A program made the position numbers and the translations under genes. DNA of 64,000 bases from contig UQSK01000003.1 in NCBI GenBank assembly GCA_900543605.1, positions 1-64,000 of the forward strand, read 5' to 3'. Below are positions 27,201 to 35,624 of this stretch, one piece after another. Position 1 is the stretch's first letter; each line of letters opens with the position of its first letter. The notes beneath the pieces were generated by a model that worked only from the letters and a program-made list of their open reading frames with translations, had not been told where the DNA came from and did not search any database. The stretch is from an uncultured Collinsella sp. (GTDB lineage Bacteria; Actinomycetota; Coriobacteriia; Coriobacteriales; Coriobacteriaceae).

Positions 27201-28019
27201 AAGATCGCCCGCCCGCGCGTGATCATCCCCGTGTTCCCCGGCAACAACTGCGAGTACGACAGCGCCCGCGCCTTCCGTGCCGCCGGTGCCGAGGCCGACA
27301 CCTTCGTGATCAACAACCTCACGCCCGAGGCCGTCGCCGAGAGCACCCACGAGCTTGCCCGCCGCATCCGTGCAAGCCAGATCGTTATGATCCCCGGCGG
27401 CTTCTCGGGCGGCGACGAGCCCGACGGCTCTGCCAAGTTCATCACGGCGTTCTTCCGCGCTCCCGAGGTCACCGAGGCAGTCCGCGACCTGCTCAAGGCC
27501 CGCGATGGCCTGATGCTGGGCATCTGCAACGGCTTCCAGGCCCTGATCAAGCTCGGCCTGGTGCCCTACGGCGACATCGTCGACGCCACGCCCGATGCGC
27601 CCACGTTGACGTTCAACACCATCGGTCGCCACCAGAGCCGTCTGGTGCGCACCCGCATCTCGTCCAACTTGTCCCCGTGGCTGTCGCAGTGCAGCCTGGA
27701 CGACCCCTACACCGTCGCCATCAGCCACGGCGAGGGCCGCTTTGTCGCCAATGACGAAGTGCTCGCCCAGCTGATCGCCAACGGCCAGGTCGCCACGCAG
27801 TACGTGGGCGAGAACGGCAAGCCCAGCATGGACCTTTCCGTCAACCCCAACGGCTCCGCACTCGCCATCGAGGGCATCACGAGCCCCGACGGCCGCGTCC
27901 TGGGCAAGATGGGCCATGCCGAGCGTCGCGGCGACAACCTGTACCGCAACGTGCCCGAGCATGTCCCCGGCGATAAGTTCATGCCGATCTTTGAGAGCGG
28001 CGTGGCCTACTTCGCTTAA
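24273..28019 (+). CDS. purL: Phosphoribosylformylglycinamidine synthase, single-chain PurL
   Basis: Converts FGAR to FGAM in purine synthesis using ATP and glutamine. This 1,248-residue form joins three functions: a PurS-like N-terminus (residues 1-75), the PurL synthase core with ETHNHPTEIEPFGGAATC near 311, and a C-terminal PurQ glutaminase with PGGFSGGDEPDG near 1,040, nucleophile Cys in GICNGFQ near 1,084, and ISHGEGRF. It is the type found in clostridia and Coriobacteria. The ATG at 24273 begins the PurS homology; the frame stays open 36 codons upstream without similarity. The strong codon bias suggests high expression. Confidence 0.96.
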   Translation: MVSRIYVEKKPGFDVEAQQLKGELTEILGIKGIEALRIINRYDVEGIDEELFRSCVPTVFSEPQVDVTYDELPASDGAVFAVEFLPGQFDQRADSASECVQLISQGERPAVRSAKVYIISGALDEAAIEAIKHYVVNPVEARIASLDLPETLYMETPEPQPVEVLDGFRELDEAGLAAFIADRGLAMDEADIAFCQQYFRDEDRDPTITEIRVIDTYWSDHCRHTTFGTVLDDVTIDDAVVQQAFDRYMEMRHELGRDAKPVCLMDMGTIGAKYLKKTGVMTDVDESEEINACTVKVKVDVDGEDQDWLFLFKNETHNHPTEIEPFGGAATCVGGAIRDPLSGRSYVYQAMRVTGAGDPTVPVSETLEGKLPQRKLVTTAAAGYSSYGNQIGLATGQVNELYHPGYVAKRMEVGAVVGATPANHVRRECPAPTDKIILLGGRTGRDGIGGATGSSKTQNTESIETSGAEVQKGNAPVERKLQRLFRRGDACRLIKRCNDFGAGGVSVAVGELADGLYVDLDTVTKKYDGLDGTELAISESQERMACAVADGDVEEFMGYAAEENLEATVIAEVTAEPRMRMAWNGVAIVDLSREFLNSNGAPKHQVAHVCARSVWQPSWAGTTLAERMTSLVTDLNVASNKGLSERFDSTIGAATVLMPFGGKTQLTPSSAMVAKFPVDGETTTASAMAWGFNPYLMEADQFAGAYLSVVESIAKLVAAGFEHKRAYLSFQEYFERLRTEAERWGKPTAAVLGALMAQVDLGAGAIGGKDSMSGSFEDETGELNVPPTLISFAVAVGKAARAVSPEFKGLTHRVVRIAPATYGEDYRPDAQQLLAAFDAVEALTATGNALAISTPGYGCGAESLFKMCVGNQIGIELAEDVDVESLFTPLYGSFIVELAEDAELPEVADGVVVEPLGTTVEGYVIDTGSEVIELAELQEAWESGIEGVFAYRSAGETPEVETIDFRAKDIHVYGGAKIARPRVIIPVFPGNNCEYDSARAFRAAGAEADTFVINNLTPEAVAESTHELARRIRASQIVMIPGGFSGGDEPDGSAKFITAFFRAPEVTEAVRDLLKARDGLMLGICNGFQALIKLGLVPYGDIVDATPDAPTLTFNTIGRHQSRLVRTRISSNLSPWLSQCSLDDPYTVAISHGEGRFVANDEVLAQLIANGQVATQYVGENGKPSMDLSVNPNGSALAIEGITSPDGRVLGKMGHAERRGDNLYRNVPEHVPGDKFMPIFESGVAYFA

Positions 28020-28057
28020 ACCTTTCCCATCGGGTACAATCCCTTCGGGTAACAACA

Positions 28058-28093
28058 CCCGCCACCAGCACATCCGGTGGCGGGTTCTTTTTT
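28058..28093 (+). terminator. Terminator after purL
   Basis: Perfect 9-bp stem CCCGCCACC (28058-28066) with GGTGGCGGG (28076-28084), followed by TTCTTTTTT. Confidence 0.95.
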
Positions 28094-28118
28094 GCTTCGC
28101 GCATGTAGGAAGGACATC

Positions 28119-29054
28119 ATGGAAAGCCGCAAGCCGTATCTCGCCACCCTGCCCGGACTCATCCTGGGCTGCCTCGTCTGCTGCGCACTCTGGGGATCGG
28201 CCTTTCCCTGTATCAAGATCGGTTACGCACTCTTTGGTATCCCAGCGCACGATAGCGCCTCGCAGCTGCTCTTTGCGGGCTTGCGCTTCACGCTTGCCGG
28301 CGCCCTGGTTATCGTTGGGATGAGTGCGGCCCAACGCCGCCCCCTCATTCCGCAGGCTCGCGACATCAAGCCCATCTTTGTCTTGTCGCTCTTCCAGACT
28401 ATCGGGCAGTACTTCTTTTTCTATCTGGGCCTCTCGCGCGCCAGCGCCATGTCGAGCTCCATCATCGAGGCCAGCGCCAACTTCCTCGCAATCCTCTTTG
28501 CCGCCCTGGCGTTTCGCACCGAGAAGCTCAATACGGCCAAGGTGCTTGGCTGTGCGCTGGGCTTTGCCGGCGTCGCTCTCGTCAACCTTTCGGGCGCGGA
28601 TGGCACCTTTGGCTTCAGGCTCGATGGCGAGGGCTTTATCCTAGCCTCCACCGTCGCGGGTGCCCTTTCGACCTGCCTGATTGGCATCTTCTCGCGCGAG
28701 CACGACGGCGTCTTGCTTGCCGGGTGGCAGTTCTTGGTCGGCGGCCTTGTCCTCACCGCCATCGGCTTTTTGATGGGTGGCGCGCTCTCCCCCACGGCGA
28801 TTGCCCCCGCCATCGCGCTCATCATCTACATGGCGCTTATCTCCGCGGTCGCCTACTCGCTGTGGTCGCGCCTGCTTGCCGTCAACCCCGTCAGCCGCGT
28901 CTCGGTCTTTGGGTTTATGAACCCCGTCTTTGGTGTGCTGCTGAGCGCGCTGCTGCTCGGCGAAGGCGCGGGCACGAGCCCCGTTACCGTCATCGTTGCC
29001 CTGCTGTTGGTCTGCGGCGGCATCATCATCGTCAACAAACCCAAAAAAGCCTAG
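28119..29054 (+). CDS. EamA/DMT-family transporter
   Basis: A 311-residue drug/metabolite transporter with ten predicted helices in two EamA repeats, the first opening with LCCALWGSAFPCIKIGYA and the second with the SLWSRLLAVNPVSRVSVFGFMNPVFGVLLSALLLGE segment near the C-terminus. These proteins mostly export amino acids or other small metabolites; the substrate is unknown. The ATG at 28119 has AGGAAGG five bases upstream; the in-frame start at 28077 overlaps the purL terminator. Single-gene unit. Confidence 0.85.
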   Translation: MESRKPYLATLPGLILGCLVCCALWGSAFPCIKIGYALFGIPAHDSASQLLFAGLRFTLAGALVIVGMSAAQRRPLIPQARDIKPIFVLSLFQTIGQYFFFYLGLSRASAMSSSIIEASANFLAILFAALAFRTEKLNTAKVLGCALGFAGVALVNLSGADGTFGFRLDGEGFILASTVAGALSTCLIGIFSREHDGVLLAGWQFLVGGLVLTAIGFLMGGALSPTAIAPAIALIIYMALISAVAYSLWSRLLAVNPVSRVSVFGFMNPVFGVLLSALLLGEGAGTSPVTVIVALLLVCGGIIIVNKPKKA

Positions 29055-29083
29055 CGAACTCACCTTTTTAGGGAAGGTGTTCG
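29055..29083 (+). terminator. Hairpin after EamA gene
   Basis: CGAACTCACCTT (29055-29066) pairs with AAGGTGTTCG (29074-29083) with a bulge. It lies in the ~100-base gap between convergent genes and no T-run follows directly, so termination is likely but weak. Confidence 0.5.
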
Positions 29084-29154
29084 CACACTTTAGCTTAATG
29101 GAGTACATCGGTGAGCTGAGGGCCACCACGCACACTAGCGTTCGCCCCTTTTTT

Positions 29155-30315
29155 CTAGCGTATCTGGACGCCGGCTTTCTTTTTCACGGCCTTGACGCGG
29201 TAGAGCTCCGCGTCGGCAGCGCGAAGCAAGTCTTGCCAGGTGTCGACACCATCACCGACCCGTGCGTAGCCGATGGACATCCGCAGCAGATATGGAACCT
29301 CGGCACGCGCGAGCTCGTCGTTGATTGCCGCGCACAGACGCATGATGTCCTGCTCCGCCGTCGCCTTTTGAAGCACCACGAACTCATCGCCGCCATAACG
29401 TGCGATAAAGCCGCCAGACGCCGAGCAGACCTCTTTGAGCGTAGCAGATATGACCTGGAGGGCATGGTCGCCCTCCACATGTCCATAGTGATCGTTAATC
29501 TGCTTAAAGCCGTCGGCGTCCATCATGAGCAGATACACATCTTCTGCCTGACCCACATTTGAGAAGAGCGACAGCATGTAGGTCTCAAAACGGTTGCGAT
29601 TGTTGAGGCCAGTCAACGGGTCGGTCGAGATGAGCTGCTCCTGGTAAATGATGTAGAGCAGCAGGATGCTCAGCGTTATACCGACACAAAGGCCGGGCAC
29701 CGAGTATGCGATCTGAAAGGTACCGCCCACTAGGGCCGGAATAGCGAAGAATGCCAGAGTTCGATAAATGGCCTTCTTTTGCAGGCTTTCAACCCGTAGG
29801 GAATGCACAAAAGCGTGTAAGGACGTATATATGATGTAGCAGTAGCTCACGATAGGCTGAATCATATAGGCGACGCCGCGGCGGTACACGCCCTGAGCAT
29901 CGACGTAGAACAAGGCGTGGGTCCAGTAACTGGTAAACGCCAGCACGACCACCAGAGCCGTGGGCAACGTCACGAGCGCCACCCTATAGCGCGCGGTCAA
30001 AAGGCGAGAGCCCTGCACCGTCTCGGAATAGATAAACCAAACGAGACACGCGATGGCAAAGAGTGAAAACGAAACCGCGTTGGAAATCCAGTTGGCAGCA
30101 ATGCCCAACGTGCCGCTCGCACCGTCCGAAAGCGTCCAGATCATATCGAATAATATGTACGCGGCAGAGGTGTAGCCGAGCATGCTAAACAAGAGCTGCT
30201 GGGTACTCGAGAACAAGGAGCGACGACTTCGCGCGGCAAGCCCGATAAGAACAATCATGCATAGCAGGAATATCTCAATCTTGAGCGCCTTAACCACTAG
30301 ACGCCATCCCTTCAA
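29155..30315 (-). CDS. Membrane-bound diguanylate cyclase (GGDEF)
   Basis: A 386-residue protein with six or seven hydrophobic helices (residues 10-225) and a C-terminal GGDEF domain that makes cyclic di-GMP from two GTP. The active-site motif is intact, RYGGDEFVVL (GGDEF at 308-312), as is the metal-binding MMDADGFKQIND near 266. The RxxD inhibitory site five residues before GGDEF is absent, so product inhibition through that site is not expected. No PDE or receptor gene is nearby. The sensor part is of unknown ligand. Confidence 0.9.
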   Translation of the reverse strand: MKGWRLVVKALKIEIFLLCMIVLIGLAARSRRSLFSSTQQLLFSMLGYTSAAYILFDMIWTLSDGASGTLGIAANWISNAVSFSLFAIACLVWFIYSETVQGSRLLTARYRVALVTLPTALVVVLAFTSYWTHALFYVDAQGVYRRGVAYMIQPIVSYCYIIYTSLHAFVHSLRVESLQKKAIYRTLAFFAIPALVGGTFQIAYSVPGLCVGITLSILLLYIIYQEQLISTDPLTGLNNRNRFETYMLSLFSNVGQAEDVYLLMMDADGFKQINDHYGHVEGDHALQVISATLKEVCSASGGFIARYGGDEFVVLQKATAEQDIMRLCAAINDELARAEVPYLLRMSIGYARVGDGVDTWQDLLRAADAELYRVKAVKKKAGVQIR

Positions 30316-30397
30316 TATCCAAGTGGCCAGAATCGCCCAATTCGAATCTGGGCAATAAACACCCCTTTACTCCGCAGGGGCAAAGGGAATAATAGCA

Positions 30398-30441
30398 GAG
30401 CGCCCGAACGTTGCTGCAAGACAGCTTTCGTCCGGGCGCTC
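30398..30441 (-). terminator. Hairpin after KdgT-family gene
   Basis: GAGCGCCCGAACG (30398-30410) pairs with CGTCCGGGCGCTC (30429-30441), one mismatch. It lies 46 bases beyond the permease stop; the downstream minus-strand sequence TGCTATTATTCCC is only weakly T-rich. Confidence 0.6.
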
Positions 30442-30486
30442 GAACGGCGCGAATTGTACGCCGGCATCATTGATGGGTATCGATTG

Positions 30487-31509
30487 CTACTCGCCATCGA
30501 TGTCGGTCGCGACGGCCTCCTCGATGGCCTCGACACCGGCGGGCGACAGACCCTCCTTGCCCTGGCAGAACTTCTTGTCGACCCAGCCGGTCAGAATCGG
30601 AGCCATGATCGCCGTGATGATAACGGCGGTGGCAATCTGAGCGTACGCGGTGGGTGCGAGCTCGGCGTAGCGCGGCGCGACCTCGGCAAGGGCAACCGGT
30701 GTGGTCATAGCCGTGCCGGCGATGGTGGAACAAGCCACGGCAGCCTTGCCGTTACCACCGCACAGGCGCTCGAACGCAAAGGTGATGGGCCCGACGATAA
30801 AGAGCGTGATAAGGCCCAGCAGAATGCCCGAGATGCCGCCGGTGATGAAGCTCGAAAGGCTCATAGACGCACCGAGCTGAAATCCGATGACGGCAATCGC
30901 GGGATTGGCGCCAGGAACCAGCAGGTTCTTGATGAACGGGAAGAGGTTGCCCAGAACCATGCCAATAACGAGTGGCAAAATGGAGCCGATGATAGTACCG
31001 ACAGGGATGTTGGCGAGACCCGAAACGCCCAGGATGATCATGGTGACGGCGGGGCCGGCCGTAAAGAATAGGATGCCCACGGCGCCCTGCTCGGACTCAT
31101 CGCCGAACTCGCCCATGATGCCCGTATAGAGCGCCATGTTGCAAAACGTAATGCCGCCGATGATGGAGACCGAGCTCAGACCCAAAAAGTTATCGTTAAA
31201 GAAGTACGCGACGCCCAGGCCCAACGCGGCTGCCACCACAAGCTTGGGGATCAACACGACAATGCCGGTCTTGATGGCGCCCGGCGTGGACTTAAAGCTG
31301 ATGCCGGCGCCCACAAACAGCAGGATCGCGGCAACGATGGTGTTGGAACCGCCGCGGCAGGCGGCGGTAAAGAAGCCGCCGACCTCAAAGACCTGCGGGC
31401 AGAAGGTATTGAGCAAAAGGCCGACGATCATCGGATAGATCATGATGTCACCCGGGATGCGCGGGACCCTGAATTTCTTTTGCTCGTTGGCGGTCGCTTC
31501 CTGTGCCAT
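30487..31509 (-). CDS. kdgT: 2-keto-3-deoxygluconate permease family transporter
   Basis: A 340-residue permease with about ten helices, matching the KdgT family: IPGDIMIYPMIVGLLLNT near the start, GGSNTIVAAILLFVGAGI, and GNGKAAVACSTIAGTAMTTP in the C-terminal half. KdgT proteins import 2-keto-3-deoxygluconate, a pectin and uronate breakdown product, with H+. No KDG kinase or aldolase is next to it, so the exact substrate is inferred from family only. Start set by GGGGG six bases before the ATG at 31509. Confidence 0.85.
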   Translation of the reverse strand: MAQEATANEQKKFRVPRIPGDIMIYPMIVGLLLNTFCPQVFEVGGFFTAACRGGSNTIVAAILLFVGAGISFKSTPGAIKTGIVVLIPKLVVAAALGLGVAYFFNDNFLGLSSVSIIGGITFCNMALYTGIMGEFGDESEQGAVGILFFTAGPAVTMIILGVSGLANIPVGTIIGSILPLVIGMVLGNLFPFIKNLLVPGANPAIAVIGFQLGASMSLSSFITGGISGILLGLITLFIVGPITFAFERLCGGNGKAAVACSTIAGTAMTTPVALAEVAPRYAELAPTAYAQIATAVIITAIMAPILTGWVDKKFCQGKEGLSPAGVEAIEEAVATDIDGE

Positions 31510-31659
31510 GAAACCCCCATTTCCGCTGACGGGGTACAAAAGCCCACGTCACGCTTTGCTACAGTAAAGTTTGACCATGGTACCAGAAGAAATTGACCAG
31601 CTCGGTGAAAAATTCAACAAGTTGGGATGGAACGAGATTCGGCGCCCGCGACGCCACCC

Positions 31660-31983
31660 CTATATAAGGCTCAAGGCGATATAGAGTACGATGCCCGAGA
31701 CGCAGCACCACAGCATCGATTTTGTCTTGACCGCCACGACCACGACGCCGGCGGCCGCAATCCAGGGAACCAAGGCAGGCCAGAGTCCCGCGTCGAACGC
31801 GCCGGGGCTCACCAAGTCGTTGGCGACCAGCGCGGCAAAGGCAGCGGGCGGGATATAGCCCAGGGCCTCGGTAATACGGGGCGACAGGGTCCGCCCGCGC
31901 AAGGCGAACGCCGGCGCGATGCGAAAGAACGCGATAGCAGCCCACGACGACAGCCACAGAACCAAGAACTCGTTAACGGGCAT
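31660..31983 (-). CDS. azlD: AzlD-family branched-chain amino acid export subunit
   Basis: A 107-residue protein with about four hydrophobic helices, matching AzlD, the small partner of AzlC. The pair exports branched-chain amino acids or azaleucine in B. subtilis. The ATG at 31983 (MPVNEFLVLWLSS) overlaps the end of azlC by 11 bases and has GAGG eight bases upstream, so translation is coupled. Confidence 0.88.
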   Translation of the reverse strand: MPVNEFLVLWLSSWAAIAFFRIAPAFALRGRTLSPRITEALGYIPPAAFAALVANDLVSPGAFDAGLWPALVPWIAAAGVVVVAVKTKSMLWCCVSGIVLYIALSLI

Positions 31984-32665
31984 CGCGGGCACCTCTTCCG
32001 TCTAATACAGCATCGCACGCCAGCGCAATGGCAATGCCGACCACGACGCTTGCCGGCACGGCAATATTCGTGAGGCCCAAGAACTTGCATACGGCGACGG
32101 ACACCGCGCCCGAAACCGCCGCGACAACGTTGCCGCGCGACAGCCGCTGCGAAAAGAGCAGGCAGATAAAGAGTGAGGTGCAGACAAAGGCTGCAATGGC
32201 GGTGGGAACATCGACAACGGCGCCGACGATGGCGCCCGTCGTACACGAAACGCCCCATGTTGCGATAAGGATCACGTTGAGCACAAAGGACTCGCGCGGG
32301 CCCCAATCCTCCCCTTCAACCAACTTGGCAAGCGAGATGCCGTATGCCTCCTCGGTAAGTGTCGCGGTAACAGCCAGCGTCTGACGCTTCGAGACACCCC
32401 TCAGATGCGGCGCGATCGATGCCGAGTAAAGCGCAAAACGCGAGGAGATGGCGGCAACGCTCGCGATAATCGAAGGTGCCGGTACGCCCGCCAGCCAAAG
32501 ATTGCAGATCATAAACTGCCCGCTGCCCGTCACAAACGTGCTGCTCAGAGCAAAGACCATCCAGGGGTCCATTCCCGTCTGCCCCATGATCATTCCGCAC
32601 GGCGCGCCTATTGCAACATAGGTAAGCATCACCGGCCAGACGGTTCTAACGATTTTGAGCACCAT
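31973..32665 (-). CDS. azlC: AzlC-family branched-chain amino acid permease
   Basis: A 230-residue membrane protein of the AzlC family, with the signatures AIGAPCGMIMGQTGMDP, STFVTGSGQFMICNLW and ISSRFALYSASIAPHL. With AzlD it forms a branched-chain amino acid exporter, interesting beside a Liv importer 11 kb away. The ATG at 32665 (MVLKIVRTVWP) is where homology begins; an open frame continues upstream 23 codons. It diverges from the HD gene across a 126-base gap. Confidence 0.88.
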   Translation of the reverse strand: MVLKIVRTVWPVMLTYVAIGAPCGMIMGQTGMDPWMVFALSSTFVTGSGQFMICNLWLAGVPAPSIIASVAAISSRFALYSASIAPHLRGVSKRQTLAVTATLTEEAYGISLAKLVEGEDWGPRESFVLNVILIATWGVSCTTGAIVGAVVDVPTAIAAFVCTSLFICLLFSQRLSRGNVVAAVSGAVSVAVCKFLGLTNIAVPASVVVGIAIALACDAVLDGRGARDAR

Positions 32666-32791
32666 ACGCTTCTCATCCTGACAAGGTCTCCGAGCCGCAT
32701 GTAGCGATACGGCAGAATCATCATCCGACAGCAACCGAGTTCACCTACAATTGCCACCGGATCGAAAGACACAACTTTTTAGGAAGTCATT

Positions 32792-33604
32792 ATGACAGCT
32801 ATCGATCGAGACCGGGCGCGCGCGGCCTTCAAAAGCTACACCGATGCCTACGATGCCACCAACCCACGCATCGCGCTCAAAATCGAGCATACGTACCACG
32901 TGGCCGAGGCATGCGATGCCGTGGCGCGCGAGCAGGGCTGGTCGTCAGAAGATATTGACCTGGCATGGCTTTGCGGCCTGCTACACGATATGGGCCGCTT
33001 TGAGCAACTTCGGCGCTGGGACACCTTTAAGGACGCCGAGAGCATGAGCCATGCGGCGCTGGGCATCGAGGTCCTCTTTGGCGAGAATCCCGCCGATGCA
33101 CCCGCCGTAACGAGCATCCGCGACTTTATCGATGACCCGACGGAAGATGAGCTCATCCGAGCGAGCATTGCCTATCACAGCGATTTCCGTCTACCCGCGC
33201 AGCTCGACGAGCGCACGCGGAGCTTCTGCGATATCGTGCGCGATGGTGACAAGATCGACATTATGCGTACCATCGCCGACAGCACCGTCGACACCATCCT
33301 TAAGGTGGATGAGGACGCATTTCTCGCCAGCCACTTCTCGGCACCGACGCTGGCCGCCTTTGACGAACACCGCTGCGTCACGCGCGATGAGCGCGATGAG
33401 CCCGCCGACTTCTTGGTGGGGCTTATCTGCTTTATGTTTGAGCTCGTCTATCCAGCAAGCCGCGCGCTGGCGCGCGAACAGGGCGATATCCACCGCCTGC
33501 TCGACGCGCCCTTTGGCATTACGCGGCCCTTTACCGACCCCGCCACGCAGGCAACCTGGAGCCGCCTAAAGGACGAGATGCGTAACTGGCTGGCGCGCGC
33601 CTAG
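32792..33604 (+). CDS. HD-domain phosphohydrolase
   Basis: A 270-residue protein with an N-terminal HD domain: His33 in KIEHTYHVAE, His65-Asp66 in GLLHDMGRFEQ, and a later Asp in DGDKIDIMR. HD proteins of this kind hydrolyse phosphodiester or phosphomonoester bonds in nucleotides, but the substrate here is unknown. The ~90 C-terminal residues are not recognised. Its stop overlaps the stop region of the etfA gene by four bases on the opposite strand. Confidence 0.82.
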   Translation: MTAIDRDRARAAFKSYTDAYDATNPRIALKIEHTYHVAEACDAVAREQGWSSEDIDLAWLCGLLHDMGRFEQLRRWDTFKDAESMSHAALGIEVLFGENPADAPAVTSIRDFIDDPTEDELIRASIAYHSDFRLPAQLDERTRSFCDIVRDGDKIDIMRTIADSTVDTILKVDEDAFLASHFSAPTLAAFDEHRCVTRDERDEPADFLVGLICFMFELVYPASRALAREQGDIHRLLDAPFGITRPFTDPATQATWSRLKDEMRNWLARA

Positions 33605-34806
33605 CGCTCAAGCTGGGCTAGCAGCTCCTCGACGACCTCGACGGCGTCCCCAACAACCTTGTACTGGGCAGCACCAAAAATGGGGGCATCCGGGTCCTCG
33701 TTGATGGCGATAATGCACTCCGCCCCACCGATGCCGGCGAGATGCTGGATAGCGCCCGAAACACCGATACTCACGAGAAGCTTGGGCGAAACCGATACGC
33801 CGGTCTGGCCAATCTGATGGCGATACTCCAACCAGCCGGCCTCCACGACAGGTCGCGTGCAACCAAGCTCGGCTCCCAGAGCCTCGGCGAGCCTTCGCAT
33901 CAGGGGCAGATTCTTCTTGGAGCCAATGCCGCGGCCCACCACGACCAAGCGCTCGGCATCGGCGATCGAGGCCTGCTGCCCCCACTCCTCGGCGGGAATC
34001 GAGATCTCGACACGAGCCTTGGCGTCTTCCGCAAGCATCACCTGGGTGATCGTGCCGGAACGGCCGTAGTCAAAGTCGGGCACCTTAAAGATGCCGGGAC
34101 GAACCGTTGCCATCTGGGGACGATGATTGGGGCAGACGATGGTGGCCATCAGGTTGCCGCCAAACGCCGGACGCGTCTGTTGCAGCAGTCCCGTCTCCGT
34201 ATCCATCGAAAGTACGGTGCAGTCAGCCGTAAGGCCCGTCTGCATACGCACGGCAACGCCGGGCGCCAGTTCGCGGCCAAAAGCGGTCGCGCCGTATAAG
34301 ATGGCCTCGGGTTTGCGTTCGGCTACCAAATCGCAGATCAAGCGGGCGTAGACCTCCGCATCGTTTTGGCGCAGGCGCTCGTCGCGACAGGCCAGGACTT
34401 CGTCGGCGCCCGCGCAAACCAGATGCTCCAGGTCACCGAGAGAACCCTCGGGGCCCATACCGACCAGTGCCACCAGACGGCAGCCGCGAGCATCGGCAAG
34501 CTCGCGGCCCTTGCCCATAAGCTCATAGGCAACGGGAGTCACCGTATCGTGCTCGTCGGTCTGCACGAATACCCAAATGTCTCGGTACGCATCGAGGTCA
34601 ACCACACCAGCGGCCTCATCACGCTCGATCGAGATAGCGTTGACAGGGCAGGCGTCGACGCACCCACCGCATAGGATGCAGCCGTCGGTTACGCGGGCGC
34701 ATCGGCTGGATCGCTCGCCTTCCACTACGATGCCGCCCGAGGCACAGGCGCGAACGCAGCGACCGCAGCCGATACAGGCTTCGCTATCGATAATCAGTCC
34801 GCTCAT
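33601..34806 (-). CDS. EtfA with N-terminal ferredoxin domain (LctC-like)
   Basis: Electron-transfer flavoprotein alpha subunit, 401 residues. Residues 1-60 are a ferredoxin-like domain with two cysteine clusters: Cys11, 14, 17, 21 and Cys43, 46, 49, 53 (CILCGGCVDACP). The rest is EtfA with the FAD-binding C-terminal domain (GRGIGSKKNL, then YRHQIGQTGVSVSPKL and IAINEDPDAPIFGAA). The Acetobacterium woodii LctC of the electron-confurcating lactate dehydrogenase also carries such a domain, unlike the classic respiratory EtfA. It directly follows etfB and the FAD oxidase. Confidence 0.9.
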   Translation of the reverse strand: MSGLIIDSEACIGCGRCVRACASGGIVVEGERSSRCARVTDGCILCGGCVDACPVNAISIERDEAAGVVDLDAYRDIWVFVQTDEHDTVTPVAYELMGKGRELADARGCRLVALVGMGPEGSLGDLEHLVCAGADEVLACRDERLRQNDAEVYARLICDLVAERKPEAILYGATAFGRELAPGVAVRMQTGLTADCTVLSMDTETGLLQQTRPAFGGNLMATIVCPNHRPQMATVRPGIFKVPDFDYGRSGTITQVMLAEDAKARVEISIPAEEWGQQASIADAERLVVVGRGIGSKKNLPLMRRLAEALGAELGCTRPVVEAGWLEYRHQIGQTGVSVSPKLLVSIGVSGAIQHLAGIGGAECIIAINEDPDAPIFGAAQYKVVGDAVEVVEELLAQLER

Positions 34807-35622
34807 CTATGCCATCCCCTCGATAATCTTGGCAAGTTTTGCCGCCTGCTCGGACGCCGTTCCGTCAACGTCCTCGCACGTTTGGTCGCGGTCGGGCATA
34901 AACGATCGCACGACCTGTGTCGGTGATCCGGCAAGGCCGCAACGCGAGGGATCGGCGTTCACGTCGGCGGCACTGACCGCGCGCACGTCCGCCTCCTCCG
35001 CCGCGCGAATACCGGCAATGCTCGGCATACGCAGCTGGCCGATCTCCTTGGCGGTCGTCATCGCACACGGCATCTCAAGATAGACCGTCTCCTCGCCGGC
35101 ATCGCAGCCGTGAACAAGCGCCAGTGAACCACAGGTCGTAAAGCCCGCGCTCTGCACGCAGCTCACGTCGGTCACACAGGGAATCTCAAAAGCACCGGCC
35201 AGCTCGGGACCAATCTGGGCCGTATCGCCATCCACCGCCATCTTGCCGCAGATGAGCAGGTCGAAGTCCTCGTCGAGCACCTCGATGCCGCATTTGAGAG
35301 CATAGGTGGTCGCCAGGGTATCGGCACCTGCAAAGGCGCGATCGGTCAGCAGCAGCGCGCCGTCGGCGCCTCGAGCGATGCAGTCGCGCAGCAGCGACTC
35401 GGTCGCGGGGATGCCCATCGACACCACCGTTACGCGCACGTCCATGCCAAAGCCGATAAAGTCGTCCTTCAGCGCCAGCGCGCATTCCAAAGCGCTCGCA
35501 TCAAAGGGATTAATGACCGCCTGCTTGCCATCGCGCACGATGGTATTGGTCTTGGGGTCCATCTTGACCTCGGTACTGCCCGGCACGGCCTTGACGCACA
35601 CCACCATATGGAAATCGCTCAT
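34807..35622 (-). CDS. Electron-transfer flavoprotein beta subunit (LctB-like)
   Basis: EtfB, 271 residues, starting MSDFHMVVCVKAVPGS, with the EtfB core NPFDASALECALALKD, the ATESLLRDCIARGAD segment and AVDGDTAQIGPELAG. In bifurcating Etfs the beta subunit binds the FAD that splits electrons. The ATG at 35622 follows the oxidase stop by two bases and etfA begins directly after this gene, so the three are one transcript. Confidence 0.9.
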   Translation of the reverse strand: MSDFHMVVCVKAVPGSTEVKMDPKTNTIVRDGKQAVINPFDASALECALALKDDFIGFGMDVRVTVVSMGIPATESLLRDCIARGADGALLLTDRAFAGADTLATTYALKCGIEVLDEDFDLLICGKMAVDGDTAQIGPELAGAFEIPCVTDVSCVQSAGFTTCGSLALVHGCDAGEETVYLEMPCAMTTAKEIGQLRMPSIAGIRAAEEADVRAVSAADVNADPSRCGLAGSPTQVVRSFMPDRDQTCEDVDGTASEQAAKLAKIIEGMA

Positions 35623-35624
35623 CT